DNA of 14,051 bases from Desulfobacterales bacterium (GCA_030145595.1 JAQYVG010000064.1:1-14051); one strand, 5' to 3'. Counted from the first letter of the stretch, positions 1 through 7,433 are shown. The notes: a model not told the origin generated them from the letters alone. A program made the numbers and translations.

Positions 1-1144
1 AAGGATCTGCCACGTTATTGATCAGGGTCAGATAGATATTTAACAGAGGGTGTAATTCCCTTTGGATAGTACCACTTAAGTATGTTTTACCTAAGGTAAA
101 GAGCTCTCCCCGCACTAGACGTTGGACGACGTCCGGGTCCGTTAATGCCTCTGAATATTGGTCGCTGCCCAGACCATTGTAATAGAACTCCAGAAACCCA
201 TACATATTTTTGTCTCGCCAGACCCAAGCATAATCGAGGTTGGCAACCAGGGAAAAGTAACCGTCACGGTTGCTGTTTTCATCAAGGAAGGTGTAAGTCG
301 CATCCAGGCGCCAGGCCGCTTCCTTCAGATATCCTCTGGTGCCGATCCCGGTTACGAAATCATCGTAGTGATGGGCAGCCATGACGTCAAACTCGGTGGT
401 TCCGGCGGCAAAGTGGACCTTGCCGGCCAGTGAGGATTGGTCGTATTCCACATTATTGGTCAGTGGATTGCGTCTGGGTACAAAGAGGAACTGGAAATCT
501 TTGGTTGTGCTCATCGGTAAATTTGCGAACACCATATCATCCCCGATCTTATAATAGCGTTCGATATCCGTTGGTGCAAAGGGGTTAAACAGATCCATGG
601 GGTTAAACAGCAGACCGTTTCCCCAGGTTAAGGCTTGGCGCCCGATGCGAACCGTACCCCAACGGGGCAGCAGGGTCAGGACAAGCCGGTCCAGGCGATG
701 GTATATAATGTAATCGTTGGTTTCATTGATGGTTTTAGTTAAATCCATCAAACGACGATCGTCGTTCAGGTTGCTGCCGGATATCACACCTTCCTTAAAA
801 AGATTGGGGTAAGTTTGCTCTAGTTCTTTCTTTTTTCGCCAAGTGTCACCGCCTAAAGCCAAAGCTTCATAATGGGTTTCAAGGTATCCCCAATCTGTGA
901 AAAACAACTTATTTTTAAGCCTAAACTCTATGGAACCGTCGAAAAAAGTATCGGTGTCGGCCGGCTGTAAAAAAGATTCGTCATCGGGCCATGAAACAAT
1001 GCCTGTGGTTTTTAAATGTCCACCCCACTGGGTTTCAATCTTATCAGACCAAGGCTGAGATGTTGATGCGCAAGAGGCCTTTGCACTGATTTGGACCAAG
1101 AAGGCAAAAAGCAGAATAATTGCAATGCGCAAGGAATTTTTCAT
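1..1144 (-). CDS. Outer-membrane beta-barrel (porin-like) protein, partial at left edge
   Basis: An open reading frame runs on the minus strand from an ATG at 1144 to the window edge without a stop, giving 381 residues; the C-terminus is missing. The N-terminus is a clear signal peptide: MKNSLR, a hydrophobic core (IAIILLFAFLVQI), then SAKA/SCA as a likely cleavage site. The mature part has no other long hydrophobic helix. It alternates polar and aromatic residues in short strand-like blocks (for example FDGSIEFRLKNKLFF, YFSLVANLDYAWVW, MYGFLEFYYNG), as outer-membrane beta-barrels do. A distinctive block near residue 165 reads RIGRQALTWGNGLLFNPMD, then LFNPFAPTDIERYYKIGDDM, a pattern I associate with uncharacterised proteobacterial outer-membrane proteins. 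No strong Shine-Dalgarno precedes the ATG, but no other in-frame start lies nearby. Role: probably an outer-membrane porin or export component; substrate unknown. The barrel assignment is inferred from composition. Confidence 0.75.
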   Translation of the reverse strand, partial: MKNSLRIAIILLFAFLVQISAKASCASTSQPWSDKIETQWGGHLKTTGIVSWPDDESFLQPADTDTFFDGSIEFRLKNKLFFTDWGYLETHYEALALGGDTWRKKKELEQTYPNLFKEGVISGSNLNDDRRLMDLTKTINETNDYIIYHRLDRLVLTLLPRWGTVRIGRQALTWGNGLLFNPMDLFNPFAPTDIERYYKIGDDMVFANLPMSTTKDFQFLFVPRRNPLTNNVEYDQSSLAGKVHFAAGTTEFDVMAAHHYDDFVTGIGTRGYLKEAAWRLDATYTFLDENSNRDGYFSLVANLDYAWVWRDKNMYGFLEFYYNGLGSDQYSEALTDPDVVQRLVRGELFTLGKTYLSGTIQRELHPLLNIYLTLINNVADP

Positions 1145-1538
1145 ATAATCTGTTGTTTTAAACCGTGACACTATCTAACCTAGGGTTCGGGGAGTTTTCT
1201 CTTATGGTCGCTGCATGGAAAATCTTTTTTTAAACCGTGTGAACTCGTGTATAAGGGCTCGTAAAGAAAGAACAGAGGCTTTTATCACAAAAAATAACAT
1301 GTTTGCTTTACGATAGGAAATCGTTTGCTATGAAACAATTACAGTATACGTCTGTTCTTTCTAACAGATCCCTAATACACTCAAACAGCACACGCTTTAA
1401 AAAAAGATCATCCATTCCGCTGACAGATAATGCTCTGTAATAAAAACTCTTCGCCCCCTCAAGTATATGTAAATGCGGTATAAAAATCACAACCTAACAC
1501 CTAAAACTTAAAATCTAAAACGTAATGAATTCAGGTTT
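1145..1538. other. Intergenic stretch, AT-rich, no convincing gene
   Basis: This 394-bp gap separates the porin-like gene from the GlcF-like gene, both on the minus strand. It contains a 12-bp direct repeat (TTTTAAACCGTG at 1156-1167 and 1228-1239) upstream of the porin start, and a low-complexity run at about 1494-1522 (variants of CTAAAAC/TTAAAATC). A 60-codon frame starting with GTG at 1490 (minus) has no Shine-Dalgarno and no recognisable motif, so I do not call it a gene. A promoter for the porin gene is expected here, but no good -35/-10 pair stands out. Confidence 0.5.
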
Positions 1539-1550
1539 TTACGAATTCAT
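1523..1550 (-). terminator. Hairpin overlapping the stop of the GlcF-like gene
   Basis: A perfect 9-bp inverted repeat (AATGAATTC / GAATTCATT) with a 10-nt loop overlaps the last codons and TAA stop of the minus-strand GlcF-like gene. The sequence beyond it on that strand is T-rich but has no clean run of T. It may act as a weak terminator or mRNA 3'-end stabiliser; the absence of a proper U-tract keeps confidence low. Confidence 0.3.
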
Positions 1551-2846
1551 TTTTAATGATTCCGCATAAATTTCAATCGGATGTCTAATCGCAATAGATT
1601 CATTTGACTTGGAAAGCGTATCAGCTATCTGCAACATGCAGGCCGGACACCCGGTGGCCACCTGTGAACATGCGGATGCTTTGATATGGTCACATTTGCG
1701 TTGGCCGATATTGGAAGACAGCTCATAGTATTGCAGATTAAAACTTCCACCAAGGCCACAGCACCAGTCCGACTCGGTCATTTCTTTCAAGCAATATCCC
1801 GGGTTGGCACGAATGAGTTGCCGGGGTTCATCCATTACCCCGAGCGATTTTTTGAGATGACACGGGTCGTGATAAGTTACGTCAACGACACCTGCTCGAT
1901 GCTCTAATTCACCTTTTTCAAGACCGATTTTTGTAACAAGAAACTGATTGATATCCATGGTTTTTTCCGCAATTTCTTCGACGCCGGCTTTGATGTCGCC
2001 GGAATCATCCGTAACCATCAGGGGCCATATTTTGCGGATTGTTGCGGTGCAGGTTGCGCAGGCCGTAACAAGATAGTCAAAGTCGTGTGATCGAAATTTT
2101 TCAAGATTGTGGCGCACCAGCCGGTTAAATGTAATTGTATCGCCTGAAGAAATGGCCGGTATGCCGCAACATCCCTGGTTTGCAGGCATATAAATCCCGA
2201 CACCGCTATAATTTAAAACATCGACAACAGACTGGGCCACGCGCGGAAAAATTTTGTCAATCAGGCACCCGACATAAAAGGCCGCTTTGATCCCGGAGCG
2301 ACCCGGGTTGGAATTTAATGACGGCAGCATGCCATGAAACGGCATTGGTGCCAGCGGCATGAAATGCCGTTTCTGCAATAATGGTGATACAAATCTGGCA
2401 CAGGAAGTGCCGATAAGCTCGTTGGCCGGTTGCGTGAATATTTTTTGGAACTTTGATCCCCACTCGGCCATACGGTCAAAAAATTCCGGACGGGACAGCA
2501 TTCCTCTTAAAATTAATCTTTTTGCCGGCGGCAGTCCCATAAAACCGGTGATAATGGCGCGGGCTTTTATGAAAATTTCAAGGGCGTTGACACCACTGGG
2601 ACAATTGGCGCCGCATGATCCGCATAACAGGCACTTATTAAGACGCGTGTAAACCCCTTCAGGATCTTTGAACATTTCCTTCATCAGACCGTCTAAAATG
2701 GCCAATTTGCCCCGGGCTACATCGGCTTCGCGGCCTGTTTGGGCAAAGAGCGGACATACCGCCTGGCACATCCCGCAACGCATGCAGGTGATAAGCTGTT
2801 CTTCAAGTTCCCTCATCAGCGTTGCCAGTGCTTGCATGTTGGACAT
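1539..2846 (-). CDS. glcF: GlcF-like (Fe-S)-binding protein (glycolate/D-lactate oxidase iron-sulfur subunit family)
   Basis: The 435-residue protein has the full GlcF-type layout. Two [4Fe-4S] motifs lie near the N-terminus: C21-x2-C24-x2-C27-x3-C31-P and C72-x2-C75-x2-C78-x3-C82-P. Two cysteine-rich CCG domains follow, at about 190-280 (YVGCLIDKIFP, then NQGCCGIPA, then TACATC) and 320-410 (YHDPCHLKKS, then DWCCGLGGS, then TGCPAC). GlcF-type subunits pass electrons from a FAD-linked 2-hydroxyacid dehydrogenase (GlcD/D-lactate dehydrogenase) to the membrane quinone pool or another acceptor. The start is supported by GAGGAT about 6 nt upstream of the ATG. The gene is divergent from lutC-lldEF, and no GlcD-type flavoprotein gene adjoins it in the window, so its partner must be encoded elsewhere or be an unusual one. 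LutA- or HdrD-like roles are alternatives; the exact substrate is inference. Confidence 0.85.
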   Translation of the reverse strand: MSNMQALATLMRELEEQLITCMRCGMCQAVCPLFAQTGREADVARGKLAILDGLMKEMFKDPEGVYTRLNKCLLCGSCGANCPSGVNALEIFIKARAIITGFMGLPPAKRLILRGMLSRPEFFDRMAEWGSKFQKIFTQPANELIGTSCARFVSPLLQKRHFMPLAPMPFHGMLPSLNSNPGRSGIKAAFYVGCLIDKIFPRVAQSVVDVLNYSGVGIYMPANQGCCGIPAISSGDTITFNRLVRHNLEKFRSHDFDYLVTACATCTATIRKIWPLMVTDDSGDIKAGVEEIAEKTMDINQFLVTKIGLEKGELEHRAGVVDVTYHDPCHLKKSLGVMDEPRQLIRANPGYCLKEMTESDWCCGLGGSFNLQYYELSSNIGQRKCDHIKASACSQVATGCPACMLQIADTLSKSNESIAIRHPIEIYAESLKMNS

Positions 2847-2861
2847 TTAAATCCTCAGGAT

Positions 2862-2907
2862 TTGGTCATTGGTCATTCGTTATTGGTCATTCGTCACTTG
2901 TCATTTG
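2862..2907. repeat. Degenerate tandem repeat with GGTCATTCG-like units
   Basis: Five imperfect copies of a 7-11 bp unit containing GTCATT or GTTATT occur back to back, just upstream of the Shine-Dalgarno of the minus-strand GlcF-like gene. The run therefore probably lies in its promoter or 5' leader. Its role is unknown; it resembles the other short-period repeats in this window. Confidence 0.6.
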
Positions 2908-2914
2908 CAAATAT

Positions 2915-2954
2915 TATTCAAGTTCCATGCAGCATACTGCAGGGAACTTGAATA
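2915..2954. promoter_or_regulatory. Long near-perfect palindrome between divergent glcF and lutC (operator or terminator)
   Basis: Arms of 12 bp (TATTCAAGTTCC at 2915-2926 and its exact complement at 2943-2954) enclose a second 5-bp pair (TGCAG/CTGCA) around the tetranucleotide CATA. The only unpaired stem position is one A opposite one G. On the plus strand it is followed by ATTTTT. Because it sits between two divergently transcribed units, a binding site for a regulator of the 2-hydroxyacid genes is an attractive reading. A terminator reading is weaker, since no gene ends here. Confidence 0.5.
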
Positions 2955-3130
2955 TTTTTAACTTTAACCTATAGACTATCATACAGTCAATTTGCTATCA
3001 TCAGTTTCGCACATATTGGTTATCAATAAAACAATAAAAAAAGATGCTAATCTCATGAAAATACATTAAACTCATTTTTTTAATGGCTTGTTGCTGCTGT
3101 TTATAAATATTATACACCTACGGAGATACC

Positions 3131-3691
3131 ATGCAGAATCCAGACTTAATACGACAAATGAAAGAGAAGGCGGAAGCCGTCCAGGTCACTGTCTCAACGA
3201 TCCACACCATGGAAGATGCGTTTCAGTACACCGTTGATATAACTAAAAAACAGGGAGGCCGGACGGTTGTTGCCGCGGGATTAAAAACCAAAGAGCAGGG
3301 TTCTTTGAAAAATGAGTGCGAATCATCCGGGCTCAGGCTGCTGGAATTTCCCTTAAGGCCGCATGCCAACGAAATCCACACATCACTAACCATTGTTGAC
3401 GGGGGCGTCGCTGAAACCGGAACCCTGGTTCTGGATTCTACATCCGAGGATGTTCGCATTGCTACAATGCTTGCAGAAACCCATGTAGCTGTATTGCCCG
3501 CTTCAAAGATAAAACCTGACACCACGGCCCTTGAGAATGAATTGAATGCCGTGCTGAAGGCGGATGTTCCATCATATACCGCTTTTATTACAGGTGCCAG
3601 TAGAACGGCGGACATCGAGAGGGTACTGGCCATCGGTGTTCACGGTCCCCAGGAATTGCATATTCTTATCATGGAGGAGAACAAAGCATGA
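3131..3691 (+). CDS. lutC: LutC/LldG family LUD-domain protein of the L-lactate oxidation complex
   Basis: The 186-residue protein is a single LUD domain. Family hallmarks are visible in the second half: GGVAETGTLVLDS, RIATMLAETHVAVLPASKI, FITGASRTADIE and the near-terminal GVHGPQELHILI. In Bacillus LutABC, Shewanella LldEFG and the Desulfovibrio lactate operon, this small subunit works with the Fe-S subunits in oxidation of L-lactate to pyruvate. The start ATG has CGGAG six nucleotides upstream. Its stop overlaps the start of the next gene by 4 bp (ATGA at 3688-3691), showing tight translational coupling. A weak promoter candidate is TTAATG (3080-3085) with TATAAA (3102-3107). LutC function is known in other species; here it rests on family membership and context. 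Confidence 0.88.
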   Translation: MQNPDLIRQMKEKAEAVQVTVSTIHTMEDAFQYTVDITKKQGGRTVVAAGLKTKEQGSLKNECESSGLRLLEFPLRPHANEIHTSLTIVDGGVAETGTLVLDSTSEDVRIATMLAETHVAVLPASKIKPDTTALENELNAVLKADVPSYTAFITGASRTADIERVLAIGVHGPQELHILIMEENKA

Positions 3692-5847
3692 TCAAAACAG
3701 CCCAGGATATGAAATCCTATAAAAAACAGCTCAAAGAGGCCCTGGCGGACAAATTTCTCAGATCTGCTTTAGACAATTTCAATACGGCCTACAGGGAAAA
3801 CCGCCCTACAGTCTATGAAGGTGTAGATTTCGAGGGTATAAAAAAAGAAATTGCTGCGGGCAAAGATAGCGCATTGCCTCATTTTATTGAAATGTTTGAA
3901 GAATTTAAAGCAAAGGCCGAGGCTGCCGGCGCTAAGGTGCATACGGCCAAGGATGCCCGCGAAGCCAACCAGATTATTGCTGCCATTGCAAAAGACAACC
4001 GTGTAAAAAAAATCATCAAAGCAAAATCCATGACAGCCGAGGAGATCTTTCTTAACGATCATTTGGAAAAGAAGGGTTTTACTGTGACGGAAACCGATCT
4101 GGGGGAATGGATCATCCAACTGCGGAGAGAGGGACCGTCCCATATGGTGATGCCCGCCATTCACCTTTCCCGCTACCAGGTGGGAGATCTGTTTGCCGAG
4201 GTAACCAGTGAAAAACAAGAGTCGGAAAATATTGATAAACTGGTGAAAGTTGCACGAAAACAGCTAAGACCGGCCTATCTGGAAGCGGATATGGGGATCA
4301 GCGGGGCCAATTTTGCCATTGCCGAATCCGGAGCTCTCGGTCTTGTGACCAATGAAGGCAACATGCGCCTGGTAACCACCCTTCCAAGGGTTCACGTGGC
4401 TTTGGTCGGTTATGACAAGTTGATTCCCGATTTGAAATCAATGTTTCGAATACTAAAAGTCCTTCCCAGAAACGCCACGGGACAGGCGATCACTTCTTAT
4501 GTAACCTGGATCAAAGGCGCCGTGGAATGCGCTTCCTCTCCCGGGAGCCGCAAGGAAATGCATATTGTTTTTTTAGACAACGGGCGTCTCGCACTTGCCC
4601 GGGATCCCGTATTTTCAGAGTCTTTAAGATGTATCCGGTGCGGGGCTTGCGCCAATGTCTGTCCGATTTACAGCAAAGTGGGAGGGCACAAGTACGGCCA
4701 TGTCTACATCGGTGCCATCGGCTTGATCCTGACGCTTTTTTACCATGGCAGGGAGAATGACAGGGCCATCGTCCGCAACTGCATCAACTGCCAGGCCTGC
4801 AAGGAGGTATGCCCGGTAGATATAGACCTTCCGCATCTGATTAAAAAGACACATCGAGCGGTATTGGATCAGGAAGGCAGAACACCGGTCAAAAATTTCC
4901 TGCTTGCCAAAGTCATGAAAAACCGAAAACTTTTTCATTTTATACTGCGCCAATCCCATCTTGCTCAAAAGCCGCTGGCCGGAAAAGAGCCTATGATCCG
5001 CCACCTTCCACATTTTTTTGAAAAAGAACACGGATTTCGCAGCCTGCCGGTGATCGCCAAAACCCCATTCAGAGATCAATGGAAACAGTTGCGTCCTCAA
5101 GTGGTCCAGCCTAAATATACCATCGGTTTTTTCGCCGGGTGCGCCATCGATTTCATTTATCCCGAGCAAGCCAGGGCACTGCTTAAATTACTTAAAGGCC
5201 ATAGGGTTCAGGTGGAATTTCCTATGGATCAAACCTGTTGTGGATTACCCGCCTTGATGGCGGCTGAAGAAAAAACAGCCAAAGAAGTGGCTCTTCAGAA
5301 CATAAAAGCAATGCAGCCTCGGGATTACGATTACATTCTTACCCCGTGTGCTTCCTGTGGTTCCCATCTCAAACACAATTATCTCAAGATTTTCGATAGA
5401 GATCCTGCTGCGCCTGCCAACCTAGAGGCCTTTATGGATAAAATCATTGATTTCAGTTCCTTTATGGCCAATGTTCTAAAAATTTCTCCTGAAGAATTTA
5501 AGGGCACTGGTGAAAAAGTTGCCTATCACGCCCCTTGCCATCTTTGCAGGGGCTTGCAGGTTGTCGAGGAACCCCGCAAGCTGATCGAAATTGCAGGCTA
5601 TGAGTACGTACAGTCTAAAGACGAAGATGTCTGCTGTGGATTCGGAGGCTCTTATTCAGTTGATTTTCCTGAAATATCCGCAGAAATCCTCAAAAAGAAG
5701 CTGGATAATGTACAAGATTCGGATGCCAGGCTGCTGGTTACAGACTGTCCGGGTTGTGTGATTCAGCTTCGCGGCGGGATGGACAAACGCGGGACCAAGA
5801 TACAGGTCAGGCATATAGCAGAAATTCTTGCCGAAGCATTAAAATAA
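3688..5847 (+). CDS. lldEF: Fused LutB-LutA (LldEF/LdhH-type) lactate oxidation iron-sulfur protein
   Basis: The 719-residue chain joins two proteins that are separate in Bacillus and Shewanella. Residues about 60-300 are a LUD domain (with GISGANFAIAESGALGLVTNEGNMR). Then come two [4Fe-4S] motifs, C315-x2-C318-x2-C321-x3-C325-P and C365-x2-C368-x2-C371-x3-C375-P; together this is LutB/LldF. The C-terminal part (about 480-719) has two CCG domains as in LutA/LldE: TCCGLP with C517-C518, then PCASC, and APCHLC, VCCGFGG with C649-C650, then DCPGC. A similar LldEF fusion is known from Desulfovibrio lactate operons, and some annotation sets call such fusions LdhH. Together with LutC it probably oxidises L-lactate to pyruvate and feeds electrons to menaquinone at the membrane. 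The ATG overlaps the lutC stop. All cluster-binding cysteines appear intact. Confidence 0.9.
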   Translation: MIKTAQDMKSYKKQLKEALADKFLRSALDNFNTAYRENRPTVYEGVDFEGIKKEIAAGKDSALPHFIEMFEEFKAKAEAAGAKVHTAKDAREANQIIAAIAKDNRVKKIIKAKSMTAEEIFLNDHLEKKGFTVTETDLGEWIIQLRREGPSHMVMPAIHLSRYQVGDLFAEVTSEKQESENIDKLVKVARKQLRPAYLEADMGISGANFAIAESGALGLVTNEGNMRLVTTLPRVHVALVGYDKLIPDLKSMFRILKVLPRNATGQAITSYVTWIKGAVECASSPGSRKEMHIVFLDNGRLALARDPVFSESLRCIRCGACANVCPIYSKVGGHKYGHVYIGAIGLILTLFYHGRENDRAIVRNCINCQACKEVCPVDIDLPHLIKKTHRAVLDQEGRTPVKNFLLAKVMKNRKLFHFILRQSHLAQKPLAGKEPMIRHLPHFFEKEHGFRSLPVIAKTPFRDQWKQLRPQVVQPKYTIGFFAGCAIDFIYPEQARALLKLLKGHRVQVEFPMDQTCCGLPALMAAEEKTAKEVALQNIKAMQPRDYDYILTPCASCGSHLKHNYLKIFDRDPAAPANLEAFMDKIIDFSSFMANVLKISPEEFKGTGEKVAYHAPCHLCRGLQVVEEPRKLIEIAGYEYVQSKDEDVCCGFGGSYSVDFPEISAEILKKKLDNVQDSDARLLVTDCPGCVIQLRGGMDKRGTKIQVRHIAEILAEALK

Positions 5848-6054
5848 ATGCATCGAAGCTTCCTGTTTGACACTTGGTCTCATTTCGGTACGTTTTCAAA
5901 AACTACTCAATGTGCTTCTCACCCGGTTGCGAACGCAACGTTTAAAGCACCGACGTTGGCTCTTCTTAGTGAACTTCGTGGTCTTCGTGATTAGCATGAA
6001 CATGACCTGTTGGTTCCGGCCTGATCCGTGGTTTTGTCGGGGTGCGTCAAAGGC
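5848..6054. other. Non-coding stretch after lldEF with weak stem-loop and 9-nt periodic repeat
   Basis: No gene is supported here; a 74-codon plus-strand frame at 5867-6091 has no ribosome site and runs into the inverted repeat that follows. Two structures are visible. One is a nested stem at 5912-5950 (outer GTGCTT/AAGCAC, inner GTTGC/GCAAC around GAAC), which could mark the 3' end of the lut transcript but lacks a T-run. The other is a short periodic repeat, CTTCGTGGT-CTTCGTGAT, at about 5974-5991, matching the pattern of repeats upstream of fusA. Confidence 0.45.
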
Positions 6055-6206
6055 TAACTCAATTGATCGTAAACAAAATGAAGATTTATAAGAAAAATTT
6101 TATCTCACTAATAGAAGAGATACAAAATTTCAAGAAAGGTAAAAAATGTGCTATAATTTTAGTATGATCCAGAGTTTCTTCATTTTGTTTACGATCAATT
6201 GAGTTA
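6055..6206. repeat. Perfect 30-bp inverted repeat around a 92-bp AT-rich core (MITE-like)
   Basis: Positions 6055-6084 are the exact reverse complement of 6177-6206, with no mismatch; pairing stops abruptly on both sides. Each arm begins with TAACTCAATTGATCG, so the outermost dinucleotide is TA on both ends, as would be seen if a short inverted-repeat element had inserted at a TA target (IS630/mariner style). The 92-bp core encodes nothing obvious and carries the likely promoter of the next gene. No transposase is nearby. Alternatives are a large RNA hairpin or a regulator site. Confidence 0.75.
6129..6157 (+). promoter_or_regulatory. Extended -10 promoter for the beta-hydroxyacid dehydrogenase gene
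   Basis: A consensus TATAAT at 6152-6157 is preceded by TGC (extended -10, TGn) and, 17 nt further up, by a weak TTCAAG. Transcription would start near 6164 and give a leader of about 70 nt that includes the right arm of the inverted repeat. Confidence 0.5.
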
Positions 6207-6221
6207 TAGTTTGCAATCTTA

Positions 6222-6230
6222 TGAGGAGGT
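6222..6230 (+). promoter_or_regulatory. Ribosome binding site that fixes the start at 6236
   Basis: GAGGAGGT ends six nucleotides before ATG 6236. The longer possible start at 6221 would place the Shine-Dalgarno inside the coding region and add five residues (MRRWH) before the dinucleotide-binding strand, so 6236 is preferred. Confidence 0.8.
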
Positions 6231-6235
6231 GGCAT

Positions 6236-7111
6236 ATGAAAGTTGCATTTATCGGCTTGGGAACCATGGGCATACCCATGGCCCTTAACATTCTTAATGC
6301 CGGTTTAGAGCTTACGGTTCACAACCGGACCAGAGACAAGGAAGAGATTCCGGCCAAAGCGGGAGCATTACAGGCCGGTTCACCCCAGGAGGCGGCAGCC
6401 GGTGCTGAGATTATCATCACCTGCGTCAGCGACACGCCTGATGTCGAGGCGGTCATTCTGGGGGAAGACGGTGTCATTCATGGTGCCCGTGCCGGATCGA
6501 TAGTGGTGGATATGTCTACAATCAGTCCGTCGGCTACCCGTATAATTGCAGAAAAACTCGGTAAGAAGGGTGTTAAAATGCTTGACGCCCCGGTATCCGG
6601 GGGATCTGAAGGGGCCCAGAAAGGGACGCTTTCCATCATGGTAGGTGGTGAAGCTGATGACCTGGAAAAAGTTGGTCCTGTTTTAAGGGCTATGGGAGAG
6701 ACCATTACCCACGTCGGTCCCATCGGTGCGGGCCAGCTTACAAAGGCCATTAACCAGATTGTCGTAGGAGGAACCTACTGGAGTGTGGCCGAAGGAGTTA
6801 TCTTGGGAGTTAAAGCCGGACTTGATATGGAAAAAGTTCTACAGGCTGTTGGAAGCGGCGCGGCCAGTTCTTGGCCGCTGATAAATCGGTCCGGAAACAT
6901 GATCAAAAATGACTATCCACTTGGATTTAAAGTCAAGCTGCACCGCAAAGACCTCAATATCGCATTGGAAATCGCCAGAGAAATTGGTGTCACGCTTCCA
7001 CTGGCTGCATACCTGGAGCAGGTAGAGACCGGGCTCATCGCCCGGGGCCATAAAGATGAAGACTTGTCGGCGGTGGCTCGCAGTATTCGGGAGCAGTCGG
7101 GACTTGACTAG
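6236..7111 (+). CDS. NAD(P)-dependent beta-hydroxyacid dehydrogenase (3-hydroxyisobutyrate dehydrogenase / tartronate semialdehyde reductase family)
   Basis: The 291-residue protein (from ATG 6236, after a strong Shine-Dalgarno) has the family layout. An N-terminal Rossmann fold starts with KVAFIGLGTMGIPMA (GxGxxG). The substrate loop DAPVSGGSEGAQKGTL lies near residue 115. The catalytic lysine is K170 in GQLTKAINQ, and the C-terminal helical domain carries KLHRKDLNIALE and the VTLPLAA segment. Length is typical for the family (about 290-300). Members reduce or oxidise 3-hydroxyisobutyrate, tartronate semialdehyde, succinic semialdehyde and related acids, and sequence by eye cannot choose among them. 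The next gene, malate synthase, and the upstream 2-hydroxyacid genes make a glyoxylate-derived substrate (tartronate semialdehyde to glycerate) plausible, but that is inference. It appears to be transcribed alone from its own promoter. Confidence 0.88.
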   Translation: MKVAFIGLGTMGIPMALNILNAGLELTVHNRTRDKEEIPAKAGALQAGSPQEAAAGAEIIITCVSDTPDVEAVILGEDGVIHGARAGSIVVDMSTISPSATRIIAEKLGKKGVKMLDAPVSGGSEGAQKGTLSIMVGGEADDLEKVGPVLRAMGETITHVGPIGAGQLTKAINQIVVGGTYWSVAEGVILGVKAGLDMEKVLQAVGSGAASSWPLINRSGNMIKNDYPLGFKVKLHRKDLNIALEIAREIGVTLPLAAYLEQVETGLIARGHKDEDLSAVARSIREQSGLD

Positions 7112-7249
7112 ACGTTTTTATAGTGCAAGCGACTGGGTACCCTTGGTTTCGAACGGGTCGGAAGGATCATAGCCAGGCGGCCAGAGATTCGACATGGAGA
7201 TTCATGATAACGATGTTCATCAATTGCCGGGCTCTCCAGGCGGGTAAAC

Positions 7250-7295
7250 ATTTCTAAGGGGCCGAGGCTTCTGTTTTATATCCTCAAGCCCCAAG
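7250..7295 (+). repeat. 46-bp direct repeat, left copy (upstream of malate synthase)
   Basis: It matches 9880-9925 in the same orientation at about 40 of 46 positions by hand alignment; the conserved core reads CCGAGGCTTC, then GTTTTATATCC, then AAGCCCCAAG. An extra shared word, CATCAATTG, lies before both copies (7218 and 9864) but at different spacing. The unit can fold (GGCTT with AAGCC around the T-rich centre). Confidence 0.75.
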
Positions 7296-7341
7296 GGACT
7301 AATCGAGCTGAAATATCCCACAAAAATAGTGATTTTTCGCA

Positions 7342-7369
7342 TTGACTATTATATTTCCAGAGTTATTTT
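7342..7369 (+). promoter_or_regulatory. Candidate promoter of malate synthase
   Basis: TTGACT at 7342-7347 is followed after 16 nt by TATTTT at 7364-7369. The -35 is good and the -10 weak, and the surroundings are AT-rich. It lies inside the segment bounded by the two 46-bp repeats, so the gene would bring its own promoter. Confidence 0.35.
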
Positions 7370-7433
7370 TTATTGATAAGATTAAGGTTATTTCATTCAC
7401 GTATTGACTGAGTAATAGGAACGTTCGAAGTCA

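Noticed and set aside
145..433. Two overlapping plus-strand open frames of 79 and 91 codons
   Set aside because: They are antisense to the continuous minus-strand porin-like gene with signal peptide, lack ribosome sites and have no recognisable motif.
1308..1490. 60-codon minus-strand frame with GTG start between the porin and glcF
   Set aside because: No Shine-Dalgarno, no recognised domain, low-complexity AT-rich surroundings; kept only as a remark.
5867..6091. 74-codon plus-strand frame after lldEF
   Set aside because: It is rich in Arg/Trp/Phe without domain features, spans the periodic repeat and ends inside the left arm of the inverted repeat; no ribosome site.
6221..6235. Upstream ATG for the beta-hydroxyacid dehydrogenase
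   Set aside because: The start at 6221 would put GAGGAGGT inside the coding sequence; ATG 6236 has ideal spacing and begins directly at the Rossmann strand.
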